Below, piece by piece: positions 39,354 to 47,281 of a stretch of 58,102 nucleotides of DNA. A model generated the notes under the pieces. The model ran no database searches. It had not been told where the DNA came from and saw only the letters and a list, made by a program, of their open reading frames with translations. Position 1 is the first letter of the stretch. The number at the start of each line of letters is the position of its first letter. Position numbers and translations under genes: made by a program. This DNA comes from Candidatus Saganbacteria bacterium (GTDB lineage: Bacteria > Margulisbacteria > WOR-1 > XYC2-FULL-46-14 > WPAF01), in the NCBI GenBank assembly GCA_009772965.1, contig WPAF01000004.1, positions 1-58,102 on the forward strand, given 5' to 3'.

Positions 39354-39935
39354 GTGAACTCACTGGATATGTACATTGGAGCCGCAATGCTGGTTCTTTT
39401 TGCATATGGCATCCAGTCGGGAATAATAAGATCGCTAATTTCGGTTTTTGGGGTTTATCTTGCGGTTTATCTTTCACAAAATTTAACTGACGGAATAATC
39501 AAAATGGCGTCCATTTTATCTGCGGAAGAATCAAAAATCGGGCATATTGTTGTTTTGATTGTGACATTTATTGTTTTGTGTATAATTGTCGAATTTTTCC
39601 TTTACATGTTAAAAAATGTAATAAATATTTCTATCCTTGGATCGATTGATAAAATCCTAGGCGGGATAATTGGCGCATCTAAGGCTCTTGTTATTGCCGG
39701 GTTTATTATTGAGGCAGTTATGCTTTTGCCGCCTTCAAAGGATCAGTTAAATACTCTTAACCATTCGTTTCTAAAAGACTGGGCAGATAAAGCATTTAAA
39801 AATACATATCCGTTAACTATTTCCGCGGTGCCAAAAATCCGCGATTTTTTTACAGAAAGGGTTGAGGTTAGAATTAATAGCATAAATTTTGTTTCTGCAG
39901 AAGCGGAAAAAATAAAGAAAGCGATCCTAGAATGA
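39354..39935 (+). CDS. CvpA family membrane protein
   Basis: Four TM segments, IQSGIIRSLISVFGVYLAVYLSQNL, LGSIDKILGGIIGASKALVIAGF. Confidence 0.85.
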   Translation: MNSLDMYIGAAMLVLFAYGIQSGIIRSLISVFGVYLAVYLSQNLTDGIIKMASILSAEESKIGHIVVLIVTFIVLCIIVEFFLYMLKNVINISILGSIDKILGGIIGASKALVIAGFIIEAVMLLPPSKDQLNTLNHSFLKDWADKAFKNTYPLTISAVPKIRDFFTERVEVRINSINFVSAEAEKIKKAILE

Positions 39936-40855
39936 AAATTACTGTAGTTGGCGCGGGCAACGTAGGCGCGCAATGCGCTTACAGGCTTGCCCAAAAACAA
40001 GCCGGAGAAGTTGTCCTTATTGACGTAGTAGCGGGCCTGCCCCAGGGAAAAGCTTTGGACATGATGCAGGCAGGTTTTATCGAGGGCTTTTCAACTAAAA
40101 TCAAGGGAACAAATGATTATAAGGACACAAAAGATTCAAATGTTGTTGTAATTACGGCTGGGCTGGCAAGAAAACCCGGCATGTCCAGGGATGATTTGAT
40201 TTCAAAGAATGCGGAAATAATTGCTTCGATTGTAAAAAATATTGTCCAATATTCTCCAAAGGCCATATTGATTATTGTCACAAATCCGCTTGATGTTATG
40301 ACATATTTTGCGTATAAGTTGTCCGGTTTTGACCACAGGAGGGTTTTTGGGATGGCGCCTTTGCTTGATGCCGCCAGGATGCAGTATTTTATTGCTGAGG
40401 CATGCGGAGACGCGAATAATATTTATGCCGAGGTTTTAGGCAGCCATGGCGACCTTATGGTTCCTGTCCCAAGATTTTCTACAGTAAAAGGAAAACCAAT
40501 TACTGAAATATTAAATCCAGAGCAGGTAAATAATATTGAGCAAAAAACAAAAAACGGCGGCGCGGAAATTGTCGGCCTATTAAAAACAGGCTCCGCTTAT
40601 TATGCCCCGGGCTCAGCCGCGGCCCACATGGCTGAGGCAGTAGCAAAAGATAAAAAAGAAGTGATAGGAACCTGCTGTTATCTAACCGGCGAATACGGGC
40701 TGAGCGATGTTTATATCGGGGTTCCTGCGAAAATTGGCAGGGGAGGGGTAGAAGAAGTGATCGAGCTTGACCTTTTAGCGCCAGAAAAAAAAGCCCTCCA
40801 TGATTCTGCGAATGCAGTAAAAGAAATATGCGAGAAATTAACACTTCCCAAATAA
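39932..40855 (+). CDS. mdh: Malate dehydrogenase
   Basis: VVGAGNVGAQCAYRLA; ITAGLARKPGMSRDDL; VTNPLDVMTYFAYKLSGFDHRRVFGM. Confidence 0.95.
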   Translation: MKITVVGAGNVGAQCAYRLAQKQAGEVVLIDVVAGLPQGKALDMMQAGFIEGFSTKIKGTNDYKDTKDSNVVVITAGLARKPGMSRDDLISKNAEIIASIVKNIVQYSPKAILIIVTNPLDVMTYFAYKLSGFDHRRVFGMAPLLDAARMQYFIAEACGDANNIYAEVLGSHGDLMVPVPRFSTVKGKPITEILNPEQVNNIEQKTKNGGAEIVGLLKTGSAYYAPGSAAAHMAEAVAKDKKEVIGTCCYLTGEYGLSDVYIGVPAKIGRGGVEEVIELDLLAPEKKALHDSANAVKEICEKLTLPK

Positions 40856-41658
40856 AACAAGCCGTTTCTGATCTTTGCCAAAAATCGAGCTATACATTGG
40901 CGGATGGAGTTATGGATTTATTGCGCGGCGCGTTAAAAAATGAAGAATCAAAAACCGGCAAAGAAATTATTACTCAAATTATTGGCAATGCGGAAATCGC
41001 GCAGAAAGAAAAATTGCCATTATGCCAGGACACAGGAATTGCGGTTGTCTTTATTGAAATCGGGCAGGAAGCAATAATTGTCGGCGGGGAAATTAAAGAA
41101 GCGGTAAATGAAGGGGTAAGCCAAGGGTATAAAAATTTAAGAAAATCGGTAGTTTTAAATCCAATCGATAGAATAAATACCAAGGACAACACTCCCGCGA
41201 TAATACATGAAGAAATTGTTGACGGCTACAATATAAAAATTGGGATTTTGCCAAAAGGCGGAGGGGCAGAAAACATGAGTGCGATAAAAATGTTTCTACC
41301 AACCGCAAAAAAAGAAGACTTAATTAAATTTATTGTTGAAACTGTGGTTTCTAACGGCGCAAAAGCTTGTCCCCCGCTTATTTTAGGTATAGGAATTGGG
41401 GGAACTTTTGACTATGCCGCTTATTTGGCCAAAAAAGCTTTAACCAGAAAGATAGGCGCGAAAAATAAGGACACTGTTGAACTTGAAAAAGAAATTTTAA
41501 GCCAAGTTAACAAGACTGGCCTTGGGCCAATGGGACTTGGGGGAAGGGTTACTGCTTTAGCTGTCCATATTGAAACGCATCCATGCCATATAACCAGCTT
41601 GCCGGTGGCAATTAATTTTGAATGCCATGCCCACCGCTACCAGGAAATTATTTTATGA
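40828..41658 (+). CDS. Fumarate hydratase class I, alpha subunit
   Basis: LPLCQDTGIAVVFIEIG; PKGGGAENMSAIKMFLPT; LGIGIGGTFDYAAYLAKKAL. Confidence 0.95.
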   Translation: MREINTSQIKQAVSDLCQKSSYTLADGVMDLLRGALKNEESKTGKEIITQIIGNAEIAQKEKLPLCQDTGIAVVFIEIGQEAIIVGGEIKEAVNEGVSQGYKNLRKSVVLNPIDRINTKDNTPAIIHEEIVDGYNIKIGILPKGGGAENMSAIKMFLPTAKKEDLIKFIVETVVSNGAKACPPLILGIGIGGTFDYAAYLAKKALTRKIGAKNKDTVELEKEILSQVNKTGLGPMGLGGRVTALAVHIETHPCHITSLPVAINFECHAHRYQEIIL

Positions 41659-42257
41659 AGGAAATATCCACCCCCTTAGATGATAAGACGATAAAATCCC
41701 TAAAAGCCGGCGACCAGGTGCTGATTTCAGGGATTGTTTACGTTGCCAGGGATGCCGCGCACCAAAAGGGAATTCCTTTTGATGTTAAAGGACAAATCAT
41801 ATTTTATGCCGGGCCCACGCCGGGGGATCCGATCGGTTCAATTGGGCCAACCACCGCATCCCGAATGGATCCTTTTATCCTGCCATTATTAAAAAAGGGG
41901 CTTAAAGCAACAATTGGCAAAGGCCCGCGTTCAGAAGGAGTAAAAAAAGCCCACAAAAAATATAAAGCGGTATATTTTACTGCAACCGGCGGGGCGGCCG
42001 CCTTGCTTAGCAAAACGGTTGTTCGCTCGGAAGTTATTGCCTATCCAGAATTAGGCGCTGAAGCAATCTTAAAACTTGAAGTAGTAAAATTCCCCGCGAT
42101 TGTGGCTTATGATTCACATGGCGGCGACCTCTTTCAAAAGGGCAGGAAAAAGTATTCGAAATTGGTTACAATCCGTCATTCCCGCGGAAGCGGGAATCCA
42201 TTTAATTCTCTGGATGCCGCATCAAGCCTGCCTGCCGGTCAGGCAGGTGCGGCATGA
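41655..42257 (+). CDS. Fumarate hydratase class I, beta subunit with repeat-derived C-terminal tail
   Basis: LKAGDQVLISGIVYVARDAAHQK; YAGPTPG; GPTTASRMD; tail RHSRGSGNPFNSLDAASSLPAGQAGAA is encoded by a repeat. Confidence 0.93.
   Translation: MKEISTPLDDKTIKSLKAGDQVLISGIVYVARDAAHQKGIPFDVKGQIIFYAGPTPGDPIGSIGPTTASRMDPFILPLLKKGLKATIGKGPRSEGVKKAHKKYKAVYFTATGGAAALLSKTVVRSEVIAYPELGAEAILKLEVVKFPAIVAYDSHGGDLFQKGRKKYSKLVTIRHSRGSGNPFNSLDAASSLPAGQAGAA
42178..42256. repeat. REP-like double hairpin inserted in fumarase beta 3' end
   Basis: ATTCCCGC-GGAA-GCGGGAAT (42178-42197); ATGCCGCA/TGCGGCAT (42214-42221/42248-42255) enclosing CCTGCCTG-CCGGT-CAGGCAGG. Confidence 0.85.
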
Positions 42258-43018
42258 CACACAAAATGAGTCCTTTAAAATTTAGCAAAACGGCCTGCTT
42301 ATTCTTTGTTTTTATTCTTTTATTATCCCCAATCGCATTGGCAAAAGATTATGACGGCCTTTTCTTTATGGGCCTAAACCTTCAAAAAGATGTTTTTAAT
42401 GATGTTAAAGTAAGAAGGGCGATAAATTACGCGATTGACAGGAAATATATCGCTACAAAAATAATGAGTGAAGAAGTTGTGCCGTCGGGAATTATCCCGC
42501 CCCAAATGGTAGGATATAATCCTTCGTTTGAATCATACAAATATAATCCTACGCTGGCGAAAAAAGGTATAAAAGAGAAGATGGAACTTATACTTTTGCA
42601 TACAGACGGGGTTAAAACCATTGCTATAGCTGAAAAAATAAAAAAAGACCTTAGTAATGTCGGGGTAAAAGTAAAATTAAAACAAGTAAACTACAGCGAT
42701 CAGGATAAATGGGAAGCCGAGCTTAAATCAGGTCGGCATCACTTGTTTCTTATGGGATATAAATCTGGGTTTATCAGCGCTTCAAATGAAGCGCTTTCAA
42801 AACCCAATCCCATTGAGCTTATCAGGGCGCTTTTTGGGCTCAATGGCGAGGCAAACTTTACTTTTTTCTATGACCGCAGGGTTGAAAATTTGCTTAACCA
42901 GTTAAGCGAAACAAATGAAAGCATGAAAAGCCTGAGGGAAGCTAAGTTAAATGAAATAAATAAGATAATTCAAGACGAATCGCCGACAGTCAATTTATTT
43001 TATATCCCCAAGCTATGA
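42254..43018 (+). CDS. Exported half-length SBP_bac_5-like (peptide/nickel-binding) protein
   Basis: Signal peptide; NLQKDVFNDVKVRRAINYAIDRKYI is the C-terminal-lobe motif of family 5 SBPs; start may be the second ATG at 42266. Confidence 0.75.
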   Translation: MTHKMSPLKFSKTACLFFVFILLLSPIALAKDYDGLFFMGLNLQKDVFNDVKVRRAINYAIDRKYIATKIMSEEVVPSGIIPPQMVGYNPSFESYKYNPTLAKKGIKEKMELILLHTDGVKTIAIAEKIKKDLSNVGVKVKLKQVNYSDQDKWEAELKSGRHHLFLMGYKSGFISASNEALSKPNPIELIRALFGLNGEANFTFFYDRRVENLLNQLSETNESMKSLREAKLNEINKIIQDESPTVNLFYIPKL

Positions 43019-43230
43019 AAAACAGTATAGATTATTACATAAAAGTCCCGGCAAAAGACATCCATTTTTGGTGCCCGTTTTTTGAGGCTTTTGAGGGTAT
43101 GCTTGTTTTAAGGACGCCCAATCCTCCAGAAGGAGAAATCGGAATTTTGCATATATCAGTATCGCCGGATTTTAAAGAACAGTTTGAGGGAGAAGTAAAA
43201 AAACATGGATTGGAATTTACAAATATTTAG
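43015..43230 (+). CDS. DUF4911-like small protein
   Basis: KNSIDYYIKVPAKDIHFWCPFFEAFEGMLVLRTPNP. Confidence 0.6.
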   Translation: MKNSIDYYIKVPAKDIHFWCPFFEAFEGMLVLRTPNPPEGEIGILHISVSPDFKEQFEGEVKKHGLEFTNI

Positions 43231-43717
43231 GCCGGATGAGTGCCGCAACTCAATCGCGGAAATCGATTTTAGGCAAATAAAAGCAAATGGCTTTAAGGCA
43301 ATTATATTTGATTTGGACGAAACTCTTCTCCCAAGGCATGTCCATGGCATTACTCCCAAACTTTACTCTTTTATAGAAGAGCTAAAAGACCTGGGCTTTA
43401 AGCTTTGTTTGGTGTCAAATAATTTTAGCCCGGCAAGAGTGCAGTATATTTCTGATTATCTAAAGATCCCTTGTCTTACCCTGGCGTTTAAACCATTGCC
43501 TTTTTCATTCAACAAAGCGGTTGAATTATTAGGAATTAAAAGTTCTGAGGCAGTGATTGTAGGCGACCAGCTTTTTATGGACATTCTTGGAGGAAAGCTT
43601 GCGGGCCTTTATACGATTCTGGTAAAGCCCATTTCAGGGGAAACGTTTTGGGTTAGAAAACTAATGAGATGGGCGGAAGATATTGTGTTAAAAAGGATTA
43701 ACTCAGGTAATTTTTGA
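43205..43717 (+). CDS. YqeG-family HAD-type phosphatase
   Basis: AIIFDLDETLLPRHV; LVSNNFSPARV; VIVGDQLFMDILGGKLAGLYTILVKP. Confidence 0.92.
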   Translation: MDWNLQIFRPDECRNSIAEIDFRQIKANGFKAIIFDLDETLLPRHVHGITPKLYSFIEELKDLGFKLCLVSNNFSPARVQYISDYLKIPCLTLAFKPLPFSFNKAVELLGIKSSEAVIVGDQLFMDILGGKLAGLYTILVKPISGETFWVRKLMRWAEDIVLKRINSGNF

Positions 43718-43735
43718 ATTGGTGTTGAAATTTAT

Positions 43736-43804
43736 GTAGGGCAACGGCTCGTCCGTTGCCGGCAAGGGATAAACCGTTCGGCCGAGCTCACGGCCGAGGC
43801 CCTT
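43736..43804. repeat. Copy 1 (truncated) of 76-bp inverted-repeat element
   Basis: Reverse complement of 54818-54893 with one visible mismatch over ~69 bp. Confidence 0.95.
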
Positions 43805-44399
43805 AACTTAAATTCTTTAGCGCGACTTTTATTATTTCTTCAACCGATTTGTTTTTTTCAAGATCGATTTTCATTATAACTTCCCTTGCTTCTCTGGGGG
43901 AATACCCAAGCGTCACAAGCGCGGAAAGCGCATCCGATATTAAAGAGGTATCTCCATGTATGCCTTCAATCATTTGAGCTGTTCTTCCAGCGTACTGCTT
44001 GGCAATTTTTTCTTTAAGGTCAATTATTATCTTTTGCGCGGTTTTTGAACCGACGCCCGGGACTGAGGTTATAAGGCCGGCATTGCCTTGCGTTATTGCC
44101 GAGACCAATTTACTAAGGGGAATGTTTGAAATTATTGCCATGGCGCTTTTTGGCCCAACTCCATTGACACTGATGAGGTTATTAAAAAGATTCCTTTCCT
44201 CTTTGCTCAAAAAGCCATAGAGAGAAACAGAATCTTCCCTGACAACCTGTTCTGTGTAAATTTTAATTTTTTCTCCAATCGCGGGGATTTGGCTCTGGGA
44301 TGCGGCGGGAATAAAGGTCTTGTACCCTACGCCGTTAACATCAATTACGATAAAATCTTTATCTTTTTGGTCAATAATTCCAATAATATGGGATATCAT
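43803..44399 (-). CDS. ruvA: Holliday junction DNA helicase RuvA
   Basis: MISHIIGIIDQKDKDFIVIDVNGVGYKTFIP; LISVNGVGPKSAMAIIS. Confidence 0.95.
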   Translation of the reverse strand: MISHIIGIIDQKDKDFIVIDVNGVGYKTFIPAASQSQIPAIGEKIKIYTEQVVREDSVSLYGFLSKEERNLFNNLISVNGVGPKSAMAIISNIPLSKLVSAITQGNAGLITSVPGVGSKTAQKIIIDLKEKIAKQYAGRTAQMIEGIHGDTSLISDALSALVTLGYSPREAREVIMKIDLEKNKSVEEIIKVALKNLS

Positions 44400-44854
44400 T
44401 TTATCATCTCCTTTATGCGGTAAGAATTTTCATGGCAAATAGCAACTGCCAGGGCATCTGCGGCGTCATCCGGCTTTGGGATCTCTTTAAGTCCAAGTAA
44501 ACTTTTTACCATCTGCTGTACTTGCTGTTTGTCCGCCTTGCCATAGCCCGTTACCGCCATTTTTACTTCAAGCGGGGTATATTCAGCAATGGTTAATTCC
44601 GCGAATGCCGCGCAAAGAAGCAATACGCCCCTTGCTTCTCCAACCCTAAGCGCGGTTTTTGTGTTTTGTGAAAAAAACAGTTTTTCTATTGCCATCGCGT
44701 TTGGCTTATGTTTTTCAATTATTTCTTTTGTTTGGTAAAAAAGCGAAGTAAGCTTATTCTCTGTCCTAATGCATCCGTATTCGACAAATTTTCCGTCTTC
44801 CAAAATGCCGAATCCGGTGAGGCTGGAGCCGGGGTCGATGCCCAGAATCTTCAT
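44396..44854 (-). CDS. ruvC: Holliday junction resolvase RuvC
   Basis: ILGIDPGSSLTGFGIL; IEKLFFSQNTKTALRVGEARGVLLL; DDAADALAVAICH. Confidence 0.95.
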   Translation of the reverse strand: MKILGIDPGSSLTGFGILEDGKFVEYGCIRTENKLTSLFYQTKEIIEKHKPNAMAIEKLFFSQNTKTALRVGEARGVLLLCAAFAELTIAEYTPLEVKMAVTGYGKADKQQVQQMVKSLLGLKEIPKPDDAADALAVAICHENSYRIKEMIK

Positions 44855-45033
44855 GGAATAATTATAACACTACCTCCGCCTGAAATCGCTGTTCCATACA
44901 GAAAACTCAAATAAATTCAAAAAATATGGGGAAGCAGTTCCAAGGGGAGCAGTAATAGCATTGTCGGGAGCAACAGGGACTGTGTATATGGATTCTTCTA
45001 CTGGAAAAACAAGCGAGCGTTCTATAATTTATA

Positions 45034-45062
45034 TTGCAACCTATTTGTCTAACTGATATAAT
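45034..45062 (+). promoter_or_regulatory. Promoter TTGCAA-N17-TATAAT of mntA-hepT-like pair
   Basis: Consensus -10, 17-nt spacer, start codon at 45076. Confidence 0.7.
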
Positions 45063-45075
45063 TTTCATAGGAAAC

Positions 45076-45366
45076 ATGAATTCAAAATTAATAATAAAAC
45101 ATCTGAAAGAGCAAAAAAACAATATCAAAAACACATATCAAGCTAATATCCTTGGTTTATTTGGTTCTTTTGCCCGTAGAGAACAAAAGTCCGGCAGCGA
45201 TATTGATATTTTGGTTGAATTTGATCAAGGCGCTGATTTATTCAATTTTATTTCCTTATCCAATTATCTAGAAAAGATATTGGGTAAAAAGATTGATCTC
45301 GTTTCTTATCCGTTTTTAAGGCCTGAAATAAAATCTTCGGTAATGAAAGATTTGAAAAAAATATGA
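45076..45366 (+). CDS. MntA-like nucleotidyltransferase antitoxin
   Basis: ILGLFGSFARREQKSGSDIDILVEF. Confidence 0.9.
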   Translation: MNSKLIIKHLKEQKNNIKNTYQANILGLFGSFARREQKSGSDIDILVEFDQGADLFNFISLSNYLEKILGKKIDLVSYPFLRPEIKSSVMKDLKKI

Positions 45367-45701
45367 GAAATTATAAGATACTTCTAGAAGATATTTTACG
45401 GTCAATTGACGCTATTGAAGATTTTGTTAGAGATATTACATTAGATAGGTTTATTGCAGATGACAAAACTTCGAGCGCAGTTTTAAGAAAATTGGAAGTC
45501 ATTGGCGAAGCTGTTAAAAATGTTCCTGATAACATCAAAAAGAAAAAGCCAAATATTCCCTGGAAAGAAATGGCCGGCATGAGAGATAAACTAATCCATT
45601 TTTATTTCGGGGTAGACTATAATCTTGTTTGGCAAACGATTAAAAATCGTCTCCCGGAAATAAAAAAGGAATTACTTTCAATTATTGAGGGAGATGCATA
45701 A
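45363..45701 (+). CDS. HepT-like HEPN ribonuclease toxin (DUF86)
   Basis: RKLEVIGEAVKNVP; IPWKEMAGMRDKLIHFYFGVDYNLVW with RX4HXY motif. Confidence 0.93.
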   Translation: MRNYKILLEDILRSIDAIEDFVRDITLDRFIADDKTSSAVLRKLEVIGEAVKNVPDNIKKKKPNIPWKEMAGMRDKLIHFYFGVDYNLVWQTIKNRLPEIKKELLSIIEGDA

Positions 45702-45780
45702 TTCCCAAACCGCCTATTGGACATTGATGAGCCCTTTGATTGATGTTCTCAGTTGAGTCGATTTCGGATTTAGGATTACT

Positions 45781-46016
45781 TATAGGTTTATCTCAACATA
45801 CCCTGTAAAGTCTGATGTCCTGTAGTCGGGTTGTTTGCTTATTTCCTGTTCGTGGCGCAGGGAAATGTGCACATATTCTGATAAATCATATTTTGCCCGC
45901 AAGCTTATAATCCCCACCAATCCTGAGCCCCTTAGCGATCCGGTCATGGTTTGGGAATTTGTCGAATTGTCCAGCATTTCTTTGAGTAGCTTGAGTCAAT
46001 TGCAAACCCACTTCAG
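45781..46016 (-). pseudogene. Deletion-riddled relic of the 3' end of the 1031-aa gene
   Basis: Four blocks collinear with 47283-47406, 47455-47482, ~47609-47660 and ~47687-47715. Confidence 0.9.
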
Positions 46017-46074
46017 GGCTGACTTACAATTTTCTCTAATGATTTTATTTATTTCTTATGATAAAATTTACTTA

Positions 46075-46839
46075 ATGACAAAAAAACAAATCAGCTTAAT
46101 AATTTTATCTCCAAAAAATAACGATTTTTTTTCACTTGAATCGTCTTTACCAATTAAGGCAACCCCAATTATTTTAAAAGCACAAGTCCTCAAAAATAGC
46201 ATTGATATGCCTATTTCTTTTATTAACTGGCGCGTTAAATTAGTTTGGTGCGGAACATATCAAACTTATCAAACGAACACTAATATTTCAGGAAACGCAG
46301 CCACGATTCAGTCTTTTACTGGCGGCAAATTATATATTCGAGCAAGTACAATCATTGATAAAAAAGAATATTCAAGTTTAAATAAAGCAGTAATTATAGC
46401 GAATAATCCGACCAGAGAACTATTAAAAAAAACTTTACCTAGTGACATATTAAAAGCTATTGCTTGGCAAGAAAGCAGTTGGAGGCAATTTGATGCAAAG
46501 GGAAATCCCTTGAAAAATCCTTCTTCTTCTATGATTGGGATTATGCAAATAAGCGAACGATGGTGGGGAAATGAAAAGTCATCTATCAAATCAAATGATT
46601 TTAATAAAATGGCTTGGAATTGGAGTTATAATATCCAGGCCGCTAAAGAAATTTTAGAATACTATTTTCAACGAGTCATAAATAAATTTCCAAATGAAAC
46701 CGAAGAATCTAAATGGAATAGAACAGTAAAAGCTTATCATGTTGGCGAATCCTCCATAAACACAAAAGAATCTGCTGATGATTTCTGGTATGTTAAAAAG
46801 ATCAGAAGCCATATTAAAGAAAAATCATGGGAAAAGTAA
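46075..46839 (+). CDS. Lytic-transglycosylase (SLT)-like protein
   Basis: LPSDILKAIAWQESSWRQFDAKGNPL...SMIGIMQISERWWG...WNWSYNIQAAKEILEYYF. Confidence 0.7.
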   Translation: MTKKQISLIILSPKNNDFFSLESSLPIKATPIILKAQVLKNSIDMPISFINWRVKLVWCGTYQTYQTNTNISGNAATIQSFTGGKLYIRASTIIDKKEYSSLNKAVIIANNPTRELLKKTLPSDILKAIAWQESSWRQFDAKGNPLKNPSSSMIGIMQISERWWGNEKSSIKSNDFNKMAWNWSYNIQAAKEILEYYFQRVINKFPNETEESKWNRTVKAYHVGESSINTKESADDFWYVKKIRSHIKEKSWEK

Positions 46840-47237
46840 TAGTAATATTCTTTCATACTATTCTTTTTTTTGTTTTTCCGGTTTTAGCAAAAGATGTGAT
46901 AATGGAAAAATATTCAACAGATATTAATAATGATGGAAAAGTAGAATATTTGATTCATGAATTTTTTGGCGGAACTGGAGCATATGGTATTCTGACTATT
47001 TATGCGGATAAAGGGGAAGTAATTTTAAAAGAAAAAACTCAAGGAGACCCTTTCTTTAAAGACCCGAATAAACATATTTATACTTTAAACCCTCAATTTT
47101 TTAAAGATGTTGATAAAGATGGTATCCTAGAAATCCTAATTGGGCATCAGGAATATCAAAACAATACTCCAAATTTTTCTGCTCCTTGGGTATTCAAAAC
47201 ATATAAATGGAATGGCAAAAAATATATTTCTTCTTGA
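46827..47237 (+). CDS. Exported VCBS/FG-GAP-like protein
   Basis: Signal peptide; STDINNDGKVEYLIHEFFGG and KDVDKDGILEILIGHQE Ca-binding-like repeats. Confidence 0.6.
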   Translation: MGKVIVIFFHTILFFVFPVLAKDVIMEKYSTDINNDGKVEYLIHEFFGGTGAYGILTIYADKGEVILKEKTQGDPFFKDPNKHIYTLNPQFFKDVDKDGILEILIGHQEYQNNTPNFSAPWVFKTYKWNGKKYISS

Positions 47238-47281
47238 TCCGGCAGATATGAGCCGAGAGTTTTTTCTATATTGGTCAGTAG

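Noticed and set aside
45780-45977. 65-aa minus-strand ORF as an independent gene
   Set aside because: It is the internally deleted relic of the 47282-50377 gene; reported as pseudogene instead.
45835-46074. N-terminal 80 aa of the 334-aa ORF (45835 start)
   Set aside because: This part is antisense to the relic of the envelope gene; ATG at 46075 is the more plausible start.
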